Shown: positions 22,036-36,317 of the stretch, piece by piece | Position numbering within the stretch: the stretch's first letter is position 1 | Layout: each line of letters opens with the position of its first letter | From: Plantago ovata | Lineage: Eukaryota; Streptophyta; Magnoliopsida; Lamiales; Plantaginaceae | Direction: 5' to 3' | Length of the DNA: 64,000 nt | NCBI GenBank assembly: GCA_028274465.1 | Contig: CM051456.1 | Location: 116,948,880-117,012,879, forward strand | The notes under the pieces: model-generated | Databases searched by the model: none | What the model saw: the letters and a program-made list of their open reading frames with translations, nothing else | What the model was told of the DNA's origin: nothing | Made by a program: the position numbers and the translations under genes

Positions 22036-23109
22036 AAACGCTAACCAGTAGCTGCAAAGCCCAGGACAGATATTTCATCAGTTTTCTGGTGGATTGGTTG
22101 GTTAGAAAGATGAAGGTAAGAAGTGTGTATTGTACTTGCGTCTTTGCAGGTCTGCAGGTATGGTCGTTAAGGAGGCGCTGCTTGTGCAGGTTGACTGAAG
22201 GATTTGTATTTCCTTGACGATTTATCATTTCTTGAAGTTGGGACATGCCCGATATTTAGGGCAAAGGGTTTCTGACTTTCTGATTTTTCCCCATCTACAT
22301 CATTTTGCTACTACACACCAGTGGACCTCCAAATTTGCAGTGCCCAACGTACATTTGGTCTTGTATTGATTTAATGCATTAGAAATTCACTTATTGATGA
22401 CATGTTTTCTTTCTCACTAATGTTTGTGAATCTTGTTGGATTTGTTGGTGAATAATAATTGTACATTTCTTTATTTGGCTTCTGGAATTTCTATTTTCCA
22501 ACTTATTAATTTCCTGGTGAAACTTGGATTTAATTGAATTTACCAAACATATTATAGCTTATAATATGTGACTTAAATTTATTTTAGACTAAAATATCAA
22601 TCATTCAATACTACTTTTAATCAAAATCAACTTTTGTTTTAACTTTTAGCAAAATTAGGCCAAAAGTAACTCCTAAAAGCTTCCTCCTCTTCTCTGTGAC
22701 TGCCACAGTGTTAACCGTTGCTCCTTCACAGGAGCATGCTTCAGCTTGACGTCGGCAATGCTATCGTGTTCGTCCATGTAGTCTTCTAATAGCTTAAAAG
22801 GGTTCTTAGCTACGATTACTTACTTTGCCATGGCCGAATTCTAGTTTTGTGATGCAGAACAAGTACCAAAGCATAGGGGAAAAGAAACTTAAGCAAGTCT
22901 TGAACAATAGATCGAAGATGTAATGAGATGACAATATAGTAAGACCAGAGAGGTATATATAGTAAGAGAGCGCAAGAAAACCTAACGAGAGACTATATTA
23001 GGTTTAGGTGTAGGTAAGCCATTGTGGGCGAAAAAAGAGAAGAAGAAGTCTGGTGGTAAGAGTAGTAAATGGTGGTGGTCTCGATCTTGGACGTGGTTGC
23101 CCAAAGACG
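22036..23109. other. Noncoding
   Basis: The region after the ACINUS motif reads like a 3' UTR and downstream flank (AT-rich from 22380). Around 22690-22860 the composition is more balanced, and short open pieces occur, but no family is recognisable. Confidence 0.35.
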
Positions 23110-23490
23110 ACTTGAAACCTATTTCACTCATATGTGCCCAGGTGATAGCCCTAGCTACATCCATCACCCTTAGCCTACCATTTGATGCCTAGCTATCCTT
23201 TTGGCTTGTACCTGTTAGGATGTACCTCGGTCATCTGGCTACGCAAATATCAGATCGGGCAACTGATATTGAGACCGTAACCAACACTTTAGAATGGCTT
23301 CGTGACAGTGACGATGAGTTTGTCAACCTGTCCTGGAGAGGATAATCCACCCTCAGCCGACAATGGTGGAAGCAATAGAAGCATTCAAGATGATAATGAG
23401 GAGTATGTGATCATCGCTAACCAACCTCCTGATGGTGGGAAGGACGATGAAGAGTCAAAGGAGGCGCAATCAGCATCAAAGGGATAATGA
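23110..23490 (+). pseudogene. Unidentified exon fragment, copy A
   Basis: Frames give IALATSITLSLPF, then VPVRMYLGHLATQISDRATD, IETVTNTLEWLRDSDDEFVN and, after a shift, EDNPPSADNGGSNRSIQDDN, EEYVIIANQPPDGGKDDEES. A second copy at 25925-26235 has the same order of motifs, so this is real coding sequence from one family. I do not recognise the family. The acidic, hydrophilic tail suggests a protein C-terminus. Frameshifts and a stop disable it. Confidence 0.5.
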
Positions 23491-23624
23491 GCTTTAGGTA
23501 ATTCAGTTGTCTGTTGATTTGGGATGAAAATTTGCAGTAAACTTGTTTTCACTGCAACATTTGTTTAGGCTGTAATCTGTATATGATGAGTTGTAGAAAT
23601 CTTTCAATTACATAGATCCACATT
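23491..23624. other. Noncoding flank of fragment A
   Basis: T-rich sequence that could be the old 3' UTR of the fragment. Confidence 0.3.
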
Positions 23625-23940
23625 GTAGGTAAGGAATCAAGCTAGGAACAAGCTAAGCAATAATAATAATATTGCAAGGATGCTTGAATGCTTTGTATTC
23701 TTGATGATCAAAAGAAATGGCCAAGGGCCTATATATACAAGTTCACCTCCTCAACGGACGGTGGAGATTGATCTAATCTAACGGTTGTGAAAGACCTTCT
23801 AGGTTCTTCCATTATCTAGATCCTTCTACTATGTTCCTTCTCTTACAAGCTTGGAAATATTCTACAATATACAAGAATATTCTAGAGAACTTATTTACAT
23901 GATAACCTCCCTTGGGACTGATATACCGCGAGATCGGTCG
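23625..23940 (-). mobile_element. LTR-like segment (probable Copia)
   Basis: On the minus strand it carries AGAATATTCTTGTATATTG, a TATATATAGGCCC TATA region and a short transcribed-looking end (ATTATTATTATTGCTTAGC), the compact layout of a Copia LTR. No internal region is attached. It abuts the 3' end of the PPR pseudogene. Confidence 0.4.
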
Positions 23941-23949
23941 TACGTGACA

Positions 23950-25740
23950 CTAAGCTATCCAACGCTTCAAATATCTTGACGCCTTCAGATTGGCATCTAT
24001 CTTCCCTGTAAATGAACGGCACTTTCCATCAACTCGTATGACACTTTGACCAGGTAATTTTGCCACTTGATTCATCCTCATTTTGAGACGCATGGAAGAA
24101 AATTTATCCCACTCATTGACAGACTCATATATGTTAGCCATTCCAACATATGGAGCTGCAGCAGAAGGCTCAAGTTCAAAAAGGCAATTAGCTGCATATT
24201 CCCCAATTTCTGGATTCTGATATATCTTACAGGCACCAAGTAACGCAACCCCAAATCCCAGCATCAGGTTTCACAGGCATATCTAAAATAAACTCCAAAG
24301 CTTCTTTCAGCTTCCCTTTACGTCCAAGAAGGACAGTCATGCAAGCATAATGATCAAATGAAGGACTATTGTGAAATTCATTACCCATCATATTAAAATT
24401 TTCCAATCCTTTCTCCAAGAATCCAGCATGAGTGCACGCTTGGAGAACTGCAAGGTACGTTACATGGTTTGGTTTTATTCCCAATTTCAACATTTCATCA
24501 AATGATCTAGTGCCGCTTGAAACTTCCCATGAACTGCAAATGCTGATATCATAGTGGTCCAAGAGACAATAGTCCTCTGACTCATAGTCCTAAAAAGTTC
24601 CTGAGCATCTCTAAAGCTTCCACATTTGCCATACATGTCTATCAACCCATTAGACATCATTACATTGCTGTTTAGCCCTACCGAAGCAGAGTAATTATCA
24701 AACCATCTCCCAACTTCAAGTGCATGCACCGACTCTGACACATGCGGCTACCAAATGTAGAATGGTAACCAGATCAGATTTCTCATTCATAGAGTGGAAC
24801 AAGACTATTGCTTCTTCTAGATCACCTATTTCAGAGTACCCACCGATCATAACAGTCCAAGTAACGCACGTTCTCTCACCCATGCAATCGAATACACATC
24901 TTGCTGAGTTAATGTCTCCATACTTGGCATACATAGATATATGAGAGTATTAAGCACAGGAATATCTGCATCACAACCCAACTTTATTCCATGAGCATGG
25001 ACCAGCATTCCACAATACAAAGAATCAGGGTCAGCAAACGACGAGAGCAAATTGAGAATGGAACTCAAATCAGGCGTACATCCATCCCCAAGCATCCCCC
25101 TGTATGCCTTAACCGCCTTCACGTTCTCTCAAGCACAAACGTATCCAGTTATCATGGCATTCCACGAAACCGGAGTCAGAGTACCAACCCCAATGCCAGA
25201 AAATACCATTTCAGCTGATCTCAAGTCACCGCATTTCGCGTAGCCCGAAATCCAAGTGTTCGAAACCGAGACATCTTCTCCACATCCCATTTTCAATCCA
25301 AAGCAATGCACAGCACTAAACAACTTCCCATCTTGAGAAAAAACAAAAACCAACAATGATGGCATTCCAAGAAGCTACGTCTTGTTCAGTCATTTCATCG
25401 ATTATGAGCAAAGTCTAAGCATCCACATTTGACATACATATCGACTAGTGACGTCTGCACGTATGTGTCTGAAACGTGAGGCGTTTTTGCGATGTGGGTG
25501 TGAACCATTTGGGAGGTTGTGAGGACTCGTAGCTTCGCGCATGCTTTTGCAAGGAAGGGAAGTGTGAAGTTGTTGGGTGGAGTGTAATGAGACTGTTGTT
25601 TCATTTGGCGAAAGAGGAGGATTGACTTGCGAGCATTGCCTTGGTTGACTGCTTGGCGTATGATTAAATTCCATTTTGCAGCTGAGAATCTGTCGATAAC
25701 TGGAAGAAGAAGATGATGATGGGATTGTGCCATTTCTCAT
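23950..25740 (-). pseudogene. E-class PPR protein pseudogene, resembling Arabidopsis At4g19191
   Basis: PPR proteins of this class bind organellar RNA and usually guide C-to-U editing. On the minus strand, frames follow each other from the N-terminus: AAKWNLIIRQAVNQGNARKS and NNFTLPFLAKACAKLRVLTT (25740-25395), VSNTWISGYAKCGDLRSAEM (25365-25129), VHAHGIKLGCDADIPVLNTL (25122-24847), YAKYGDINSARCVFDCMGER (24934-24716), NGLIDMYGKCGSFRDAQELF (24741-24487), IKPNHVTYLAVLQACTHAGF (24562-24227), and an E domain (LEPSAAAPYVGMANIYESVN) to the stop at 23950. At least five frameshifts and one early stop break it. The repeat order and the WNLxIRxAVN start match At4g19191 as I recall it. It is single-exon, like most PPR genes. 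Confidence 0.85.
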
Positions 25741-25924
25741 CCTGACGAACTCAAAGCCTTAAATTTACATCAACTTCTTATTTAATTTGGTCCTAAAAGC
25801 TTCAATATTTCATTTCCGCATAATTACATCCGGGGTAGACGTACCAGAATTTTGAATTGAGTTTAGAACTCTTACCTCTCTAAATCGCCGCTCCCACTTT
25901 TTATCCGTAAATTACACATTTGGT

Positions 25925-26235
25925 GGTTGCCTGAAGACCTGACACCAATATCAATCATTGTAACTCAGGCTATTCGGTTAGCTACGTCCATCTGCCATAG
26001 TCTCTCTTCTTGGCCGGTACCTGTTCGGCTTCTGATTGTTTTTTTGGCTACACAAGTTTCAACTCGGGGAAGTGACATTGAGACGGTAAGCAGCGCTCTT
26101 GAATGGCTTCGAGAAGACGAGGAGTTCGTGGAAGTATCTCGGGAGGATAATCCACCCTCTGCTGACACCTGACAATGGAAACACTCGAGACGACTATGTG
26201 ATAGTGCCTGATGATGCTAGCCGCACAGAATAGGG
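25925..26235 (+). pseudogene. Unidentified exon fragment, copy B
   Basis: After an acceptor-like ATTGTAACTCAG the frame reads AIRLATSICHSLSSWPVPVR, LLIVFLATQVSTRGSDIETV, SSALEWLREDEEFVEVSRED and NPPSADT, then a stop. In another frame follow DNGNTRDDYVIVPDDASRTE and a stop. It aligns with copy A at 23110-23490 throughout. Copy B is better preserved and includes a probable splice acceptor, so a neighbouring multi-exon gene was duplicated around the PPR pseudogene. I do not recognise the family. Confidence 0.5.
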
Positions 26236-27230
26236 ACATATGGCTTACTTAGACTAAGTTGCATTGGTCTCATGTTTGATGCTTGAAACACTGAACAAAG
26301 TTCATATAGATAATTAGTAGCATGCATGAAAATGTATCGAAGACCGCGAGAATGCGTTTAATTTTAGAGTACTAATTCTCCTACTTCTTAATGGTGCTGA
26401 CAGAACTTAATTTCTAACTAGTACTACAAATTATCGACAAAGGAAAAGTAACTAATCATGATATATTAGTAATAATTAATGTAGCAATCCAGTATATGTA
26501 CTGTATTAATGTATAACATATACATTAAAGGTAAATCAAACAAAGTATAAGAGATCCGATTGACCACAATAATGGTGACATATATATGTAAAATGTTGTT
26601 ACGGGATGCACAGAAGCCCTTGCCTAGTCTAATTTACTTGATTAATATCTTTTGAGGCAATATCTAAAGTAATCGTAAAATGAGGTACTTTAAGAGTTTG
26701 AGTGTGGTCGTTTACATTGTTTAGGCAGGACAATTTATGAATGGAGAATGTATGGGTCGTGGTGATGGGGCTATGGTGTTAGACAGATGGAAATTGACCG
26801 ATTTGCATGTGTACACTCCACTCCCGTAAGGATTCTAGCCTTTCTTCTTATACCATTTGGGTATCCGGTCCAAAGAAAAATATACATTTATCTTCGTTAT
26901 CATATTTAGGAACTGACAAAGGTAAAATTGTATATTTTGGCATGCATGAGGATAATTGTAATTAATGTTATTTGGAGGAACTGACAAAGGTATATAGACT
27001 GCATGTTCAAATTGACTGGTGATATATGTGTACTGATGAAGATAAGATATACTACTCCTATATAGCCTACAGCTAGCTTTGCTTTAATAGATATATAGAT
27101 AGATTTAGCCAATACAGTAATCGACAAGAGTATCTAGCTTAATCAAATAGTACTAGTAAAATATAAACAAACTTCTTAGATTGTCAATATAGTACTGCAT
27201 GTGACCAAGTAACAAGAAAGTAAACTCGGC
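26236..27230. other. Intergenic, no gene seen
   Basis: AT-rich, with no coding signature on either strand. The right end is the 3' flank of the F-box pseudogene. Confidence 0.45.
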
Positions 27231-28513
27231 TTATTGAGCATATGAAGAAAGGGATGAGGGTTCCATGTACGGATACCGACTATAGGGCTTGAAGAAAGCA
27301 TTTTGGATACCGGCAGGAGAGTATGGAAGATATTCCACCCAATTGCTCTTCAAGTCATAAAGGAAAAGCATGTCTGCAATTGAAGGTTTAAGAACAACAA
27401 CAATGCCCTCCGACGAAATAAGTGTATCCAGTACGAAGTAATCAGTTCTGATAAATTCCTTCACGGTTTTCTTAATCCTTGTCGTCCGGGACATTACTTC
27501 CTGGTCGAGAACTTTGGATAGAGTAGAACGATCTAACGTTTGCATTAGGATCCATTCCTTACCAGGTATGATTGTGGAGCGCATATAACTACCATGTTCG
27601 CCCTTGGGTAGCATCCAGAATTGCATTCCCTCTACGTTAGAACTGTCAAACCATAAGACATCATCACTCGTTGACCTAGTAAAACTGGAGTTGCAACTTG
27701 GACCGTGTTGATCATGTTCATGTGGGGGTAGCTCAATCAATTGCACACTGTTTACAGAAGGTCTATACGAGTAATCTGATAAATCACAAATAGCAAGAGT
27801 CGATAATGATTGGCACCAATGCAGAACGTTATTTAACGCAAGAGGAGGTTTGGTCCAACATAGCGTGAATTCCTCCGTTCCAATCATGTTACTCTCAACC
27901 CACTTACAAGTCCTGGAAGAGTAAATGTGCACTGGAACAATATTGTCAGTACAACTGGGAGATGCTGATATGATTTTGTATTCCAATACGAATGTATTCT
28001 CCTAGCAGACTAATGCCATAGACGGGGCTTCATGGATTGTTGGAGGAGGTTGCAATATTGACTTCCACTTTCTAGTAAGGGGATTAAAAATGTAGTACCT
28101 TTCGGGGTGATGGCCACAAAGGATCAAACAGTTGGAGGAACTGATGAAGTAGCCCAATTTATTTGGCTTGTAGATTTGAGGGATCCTTGGATGATGACGG
28201 ACAAGTTGGTTATTAAAACCCGTTGAAATCTGTATTATGCTCATCAAGGGACGTTTAGGGCCAGGGGGTTTGCTTGAGTCTTCTGACACAAGTTGGTTGT
28301 GGTTTGAATGATGGCAAGAACATGTGGCTGCATTCTTCTACTCCTAGTGCGGTAGTAATTTTCAAGAAAGGCATTACTAGCAATGACAAGTTTCCATTTC
28401 TTGGAGACTAAGCTAAACTTGAGAACACATTCAACTGGCAATCGAACTAGTATTGAAATCAATAGGTCATCATATACTTTGTCAATCAGGCTCATTTGGG
28501 ACGAATCATCCAT
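27231..28513 (-). pseudogene. F-box protein gene, disrupted
   Basis: F-box proteins are substrate receptors of SCF ubiquitin ligases. The N-terminus (from 28513, MDDSSQMSLIDKVYDDLLIS) holds an F-box: LLISILVRLPVECVLKFSLV, SKKWKLVIASNAFL. After a frameshift near 28285 the protein continues as STGFNNQLVRHHPRIPQIYK and HPERYYIFNPLTRKWKSILQ, an F-box-associated beta-propeller-like domain. An in-frame TAG at about 28002-28004 separates this from the remaining 250 residues (EYKIISASPSCTDNIVPVHI to the stop at 27231), which stay open. A pyrimidine-rich acceptor (TTTCTCTTTTGTAG) lies 13 bases before the ATG and implies an intron in the leader. With only two lesions, this could be a recent pseudogene, or the lesions could be assembly errors. 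Confidence 0.75.
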
Positions 28514-28527
28514 GATTCGATTCTTTC

Positions 28528-29709
28528 TACAAAAGAGAAACAAAAAAAATTATATATCGAATTGACAGAAAATCATAAATAGACAGGATCCTGAGCTTTA
28601 TAAACAACCAAATCATAATCTTGAGCTCTATAAACAACCAAATAATTTAAAAAATAAAAAATAATAATAATAATAATTGAAAAAAATGGCTAAAAAATTA
28701 TTTTTTGATAATAAACGGAGCATTAGAACAAATGAGCACTTTATCCAAATAACAACGGAGAATTCTCCCCAAGAACGCCTAAACCAACGTCTTAACCAAC
28801 ACTTAACTTCCATCCCAAACCTCAAAAGGGTAAAAAAATGGAAAGGGGAAAGGCGACTAGTGTATATACTAACACCCCTGCCTCAACACAAGAAAACTTA
28901 GCAAGTAGCACCTCAACAAGCAAACAAGCAAAGGCCTTAGGACTTGAGAGAATAGGGGATTAGTGCCAAGAATATCATCTCTACCTCTTAACAAGAAAAC
29001 GTGGACAGTAGCTCAAAACCAATCCAAGGGGAGGGACCAAAACCACAACGAACCATAGTACCAAAGAGCCAACAATAATGAGCCAAAATCAACGAAAGCA
29101 AAAAAAAACTAACTCCCGTTTACCCTAATGATACATTCCTCCATTCTATGCCGATAAACGAGCATTTGGCGAGAAATTTAGAATAGGATCAATGATACGT
29201 CAATCAAATGCCAAGCTCCTTACTTGATCAAGAGGATGCTTGTATTGGTTCCTATCTAACTCTTCATCCTATGTTCGTCAACCAACAAGTGACGAAGAGA
29301 ATAACCGGATATGATTAAAACTTGGAAAAGGAATTTTAATACCCGACCACGACCGGGTCCATGCGGCAGGTAGCAGGCAACAAGAATGAATTTATTGAAA
29401 CGAAAGAAGAAAAAAGAAACCCACAAATAGTACACAAACAATCCATGAAAAGATCAAATTTTGTTTGGTAACAGGATCACCCATATTGAATTGACATAAA
29501 ATCATAAATATACATCAAATTTATTTTGTGTAACATCACGAATTTCACCAATTTGCTTTAAACTATTACGCAAAGTTTCTATCTGACCGAACACCAACTC
29601 TAAAGCATGGACAAAACGAGATAGACAAAGAATTCATTCAATGGGGTCAAGTTTCGGAAGTCCCTTTGACAGGTTTTTCCAATTAAAATCATAAATATAT
29701 ACATTAAAA
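28528..29709. other. Noncoding, possibly leader intron of the F-box gene
   Basis: It contains AT-rich simple sequence (AATAATAAT near 28660) and a phrase ATTGAATTGACATAAAATCA near 29489 that recurs near 31104 and, altered, near 28553. No coding signature is seen. Confidence 0.35.
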
Positions 29710-30874
29710 CAGTGGCGACGCAGAATTTTTATCGAGGAGCACAAATAAAGTAATAAAGTAATAGAAAAATAAATAAAAAAAGGATTGATTATAAATCATG
29801 TAAAAATTTAGTCTACAACTAGAAAATCTGCTAACTTCTACAACTGACCCCTACGTTTCGCCATGCTCTGAAACCTATGAATTAAGCTTCATTAGAAATA
29901 GAAATAAATATATCTTTTTCAACGTAAACGACCAAATTACCATTCATCCATCCATCACTCATTTGATTGCAATTTTCAAGTACCAAATAAATAGCCGTGT
30001 AGCAGCACAAAATAAATTTTACTCAAGAGAATTAGACAAAACATAAAGTACGTAGTAACTCATTAAACAATTAATATTTCATCAAGTCATCCCTAATCCC
30101 TACTGCTGCCGCCTACAAACTTTGAATGGTCCAAATTACTTTCTTACTTTGTTCATCTTTATTGGAGTAATTAATTAAGTATATGAAGTATCAACATAAA
30201 TAAATTAGTCCTATTGTTGTCCAGATCTAAATATTCGACTCTTCAGTCTTCCTTCCCCATCCTCTCCCTTCAGCTATTAAATTTCAATATCATCATCAAT
30301 CTATCATCTCCAGGTTCCGGAGATAAATCATAAATAGGACTAATTTTTCAGAAATAGATAGATAGTAGATCATAATTGCACAAAAAGTCAAAAACCCTAG
30401 AAAGCACAATAAAATTGGGCTCTCTTCTTACCTTCGAAGTTCGAGCTATGCGACCGAGGAGATGAAGAGTATGCAAGCTTCAAATTGCGTTGAAGAGGCT
30501 GAAGAGACTGAAGTAAAGTAATGAAGTTTGGCTGCGAGTAGGAGCTGAACAGCAAACAGGTTTTCTTTCTTTCACCCTTTTTGAGAGATCGATTGAAGGG
30601 GAGCAGGAGGGTAATACTAATCAGCAGGGGTAATACTAATTTTACTACATATATCAGGGGTATAAGTATGAATGTACAAGATTTTATTTTTTTGTTAGGT
30701 AAGAGTTACAATAGAAATACTAGTTACTTATCGTTTTTAGATAGACTCAAAGTATTCTATTGTACCGATATAAATAATGCAATTATCTCCTTATTTCCAA
30801 TAAATATAAATAATACCCACGGTATTTTTTCGGTATTTCGAATCGGAAAAAATAAGAGGGGCACTTGACCCCTG
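29710..30874. mobile_element. Non-autonomous hAT element
   Basis: The perfect 8-bp duplication CATTAAAA lies at 29702-29709 and 30875-30882. The left end is CAGTGGCGACGCAG and the right end, inverted, is CAGGGGTCAAGTGCC. Length 1165 bp, no transposase. The left end matches the terminus of the element that ends at 312. Around 30430-30540 the minus strand has GC-richer sequence ending in a donor-like CGAAGGTAAGAAG, which may be captured host sequence. Confidence 0.75.
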
Positions 30875-30882
30875 CATTAAAA

Positions 30883-32185
30883 CATAGTAATTATATTAAA
30901 TAATAATTAATGTGTAAGATATTATTCAATTTTTATTAAAAAATAGTACACAACCAACATAATAATATCTTATTTTTTCATCATAATTCAAAGTTAATAT
31001 TAAAAAAAAAAAACATATTGTAACTGTTAAATTATGTGATCTAACACACTACACTCTTGACACTCTGCAATTTTAAAAAAGTCAAAACATAAAACATATT
31101 GAATTGACATAAAATCATAAACAAACATTAAATTTTGTTTGGTCCCACCAGTATCACGAATTTCACCAATTTGCTTCGATATTAATTAATTAACACAGAG
31201 AAATTCATATGCCCAACAACAGTACTTATAACTGTGGTTAATTAATTAAAGAAATTTATTCAAAGATTTGGAAGGTAAAATAATTCATACCCGTTGTCTT
31301 CCAGATCTGATTGATTCAAGTGCAGGAACCCCAATTGTAAGGGTGCCTAGCTAAAACACAAAGTGATGCACCGTGATGAGAAAGTCTAATTGTAAGGAAT
31401 CTCAATTTTATTAAGTACTCGTAAAAGAATTGAATTAAAACTAAAGCTAGACAATATGAAACTATCTAGGAATTGAATCACATAATGCCTCTTCGATCGA
31501 AAATCGCAATTTAGATCGCTCTAAGAAATCATACGGCGCGTAGAAATCATACGGCGCGTTTTATGAACACATTAATTCGTTCATAAAAAACCAATAAAAC
31601 TTGAAAAACAATTAAAACTTGCAAAAAGGTACTTTGTAGCCATGGTATGGATGTTGAGAATCAACATTAAAGCACTTTTGTACCATGGCTATTGCTATTA
31701 GAGGTAGAGACAGTCACCATCAGAATTTAGAACCCATCATAGAAAGGTGATGGCGTAGATCGGAGAGGACAGTAAATGATAGTTACCAAATTGAAGCAGC
31801 AGCAAGTGAGTTCTCTAAGATGAGACTTGAGAGATTAAGAATTACGTTTGAATGATGAAGATTCTCTTATGTGGATTGAAAAATGAAAATTGAAAAGGTT
31901 GGCTGCTATAACGAGATGGAAATATTTGGGAGCAAAAAATTGGATGACTAGTGATTTTAGTGTTAGGGTTTGATAAATGGCATGGCTAATAGTCTGGACA
32001 TATTTTTAACAAGCCCAGTAAATTTTAAATTGAAATTGAAGAGGTCTTATACAAAAATACACTATATAAACTCCATATATATTTAAAAAGAAATTATTTA
32101 TCTAATTAACACTTTAAGGCGATTTCGTTCTCTAATTTTTTTCATTTTTACGCTTTCGCTCACACTTTTGTTTGTGTTTTCAAAC
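30883..32185. other. Intergenic, no gene seen
   Basis: AT-rich. From about 31100 to 31190 it repeats sequence also present at 29485-29560. A perfect tandem duplication of 18 bases lies at 31524-31559. No coding signature is seen. Confidence 0.4.
31524..31559. repeat. Perfect tandem duplication, 18 bp x 2
   Basis: AGAAATCATACGGCGCGT occurs twice without a gap. The unit is far more GC-rich than its surroundings. Confidence 0.8.
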
Positions 32186-32463
32186 TACTCCCTCTGTCCC
32201 GGTGAGAATCCTACGTTTGATTTTTGCACGGTTTTTAATGAGATGTTTTGTTTGATATTTGATTTATTAATATAGAATGGAATGTGGGTCAATATTTAAA
32301 TGGTAGTCGTGGGGAAAAGGATTAAAGTAAAGTGTGAATGTGGGTACAATGATTAAAGTAATATAAATGGTATGTGAGGTAGCTTCCAAAAATAGAAACG
32401 TAAAGAATTGATTGGGACGGCCCAAAAAGGAATACGTAAAGAAATGAGCGGGACAGATGAGTA
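32186..32463. mobile_element. Stowaway-like MITE (second family)
   Basis: It begins TACTCCCTCTGTCCCGGTG and ends GGGACAGATGAGTA, with TA at both borders. The interior is related by inversion (CCTACGTTTG against AACGTAAAG). It is a typical CTCCCTCYGTCCC Stowaway and distinct from the CTTCCTCCGG family at 844. Confidence 0.85.
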
Positions 32464-33684
32464 TGTGATTTAAATTGAAACTCTGATCCGAAACGAACGT
32501 GACAATATGAAATTAACTAGGAATTGAAATTTAATTCTAAAAGAACTTGAAAGATAAACTACTGAAAAAATTATAAAACTGCGTTTTGACACACTAAACG
32601 ATCTCTGATGACCAAAATCCATCGTACGTCATATATCTTTTTTTATATAGATTCCTTATTTTTACAGGCTAAACAGATCGCAGCGCCTTCGCCTTTCTTA
32701 TGAAGCACTTGTTTTTGCTAATAGCCTGGGATTCTAATGCGAATTTACTTGTATTCTTTGACCAGTCTATGAGGCATCATGGATTACTGGAGGAGGCGGC
32801 AGATGAATCTGGTTTTCTTTTGCACTCGTATGTTTTACTGATTCAGATCCTATTTTTTGTTGGATTCCCGCAGCAGAGTACCAGTTAAATTTGCGGTTGG
32901 ACTACGACATGTGTAACAGAATTATTATTATTATTATTATTATTATAAAGGGACTGGAATATGTAAATGCAATTTGTCAACTTCAAGGCAGGTGTGGGCG
33001 TAAACAAACCGATAAAATGTGCGAACTCGGATGGTGGATGAGATCAGATGTGCTAATTTCTGATGATTCAATCATGAGGTAAAACAACTTATATTAAAGA
33101 TAAACATACAATCTCGAATGTGCAATGTCAAATTAACAAGTTAGTAATTAGTATAAGGTTATATTAAAAAAAAGATAAACCTATAATTTCACATAACCAT
33201 GATTAATATTTCTACCAAACATGAAACAACGATGCTCAAACTAATAACTAAAAGAAAGAATATTGCCACTCAACATGCTCAGTAATAGCAGTAATAGCTA
33301 GCCGCTGAGATCACATAGAATGGTGTAAATAAACACCAAATATACCATAAGTTGCAAACTTATAAAGCAACGTAACAACATAAACATACTATATTCGTGC
33401 AAAAATAAAGACCAATGGGTAAAAGGCTAAAACCTAAGAACAAACTCATTGATTCAAGAACATGACAACTGAGAGAAGCAAGAAATCATTCACAGAACAT
33501 AATATCACCATTACAATCATCCTTTTAAATCCAAGGCAGTGCCAACACCATCAAGACAAATTCCATTAGCAATGAAAATGACCAACTAATACTACGAGCG
33601 TTATACCACAGACTAGGTTCTATATAGTTCAACTTATAGGTAACTGACATACTCCACAACCACAATAAGTACACACATTCAAGC
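32464..33684. other. Intergenic and 3' flank of H3.3 gene 1
   Basis: It includes an ATT microsatellite at 32921-32946. Open frames at 32700-32888 and 32891-33082 have no recognisable family. From about 33600 the sequence matches the 3' flank of H3.3 gene 2 (GTTCTATATAGTTCAACT, ACTCCACAACCA), so this part is conserved 3' UTR. Confidence 0.5.
32921..32946. repeat. ATT microsatellite
   Basis: About nine uninterrupted ATT units. Confidence 0.9.
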
Positions 33685-35819
<2,135 letters not shown>

Positions 35820-35905
35820 CTTTCAGGTGAACAGAAGCTCTTTCTTCTCGATCGTCTTCTACCTTCACGGCGATTGTAAAGTTTAGCAGTAATTAGATCG
35901 ACCCA

Positions 35906-35913
35906 TATATATA
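35906..35913 (-). promoter_or_regulatory. TATA box of H3.3 gene 1
   Basis: Minus-strand CCTATATATATGGG, about 85 bases upstream of the end of the leader exon (35820). The matching position in gene 2 is 42999-43007. Confidence 0.6.
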
Positions 35914-36023
35914 GGAAATGAAAATAAGATATTTATCCGCCTGGCTTTATCTAACGGCAGTAGATGAATTAATTTGTGCTTTCCCCTATGCAATCAACGG
36001 CTGCGATGGAATGTTTTGTGTAA

Positions 36024-36031
36024 CGCGGATC
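36024..36031 (+). promoter_or_regulatory. Plant histone octamer CGCGGATC, H3.3 gene 1 promoter
   Basis: A perfect copy of the CGCGGATC octamer known from plant histone promoters, about 110 bp upstream of the TATA box. It lies next to a block (AATCAACGGCTG) shared with the gene 2 promoter. In gene 2 the same position reads CTCGGATT, so the octamer is lost there. Confidence 0.55.
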
Positions 36032-36317
36032 GAGACGAGACCATAATTCACTACGACTCGAGTAATATTTTGATGATTTAAAATTTTGAACCTTTTTTTT
36101 TCCTTTCACTTGGATAACATAAAATTCAACTGTGTTTTAGTGATATTAATATATGTCTAATCCGTACTATTACGTTCTAACATAAACTAGTATTAATTTA
36201 TTTTGATTCTTTAAAAATAAAGAAAGCTTTTGTGTCAGCTTTAGTACCACGAAGGCACAAACATTTGGTGAGAATTAAATAAACAAACACTTCTCAAGTA
36301 CTAAATTTTGACACTAA

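Noticed and set aside
30581..30868. 95-codon frame at the right end of the hAT element
   Set aside because: Located in the sub-terminal region of a non-autonomous element, with no transposase signature.
32700..33082. Two plus-strand frames before H3.3 gene 1
   Set aside because: The second runs through an ATT microsatellite and neither matches a family.
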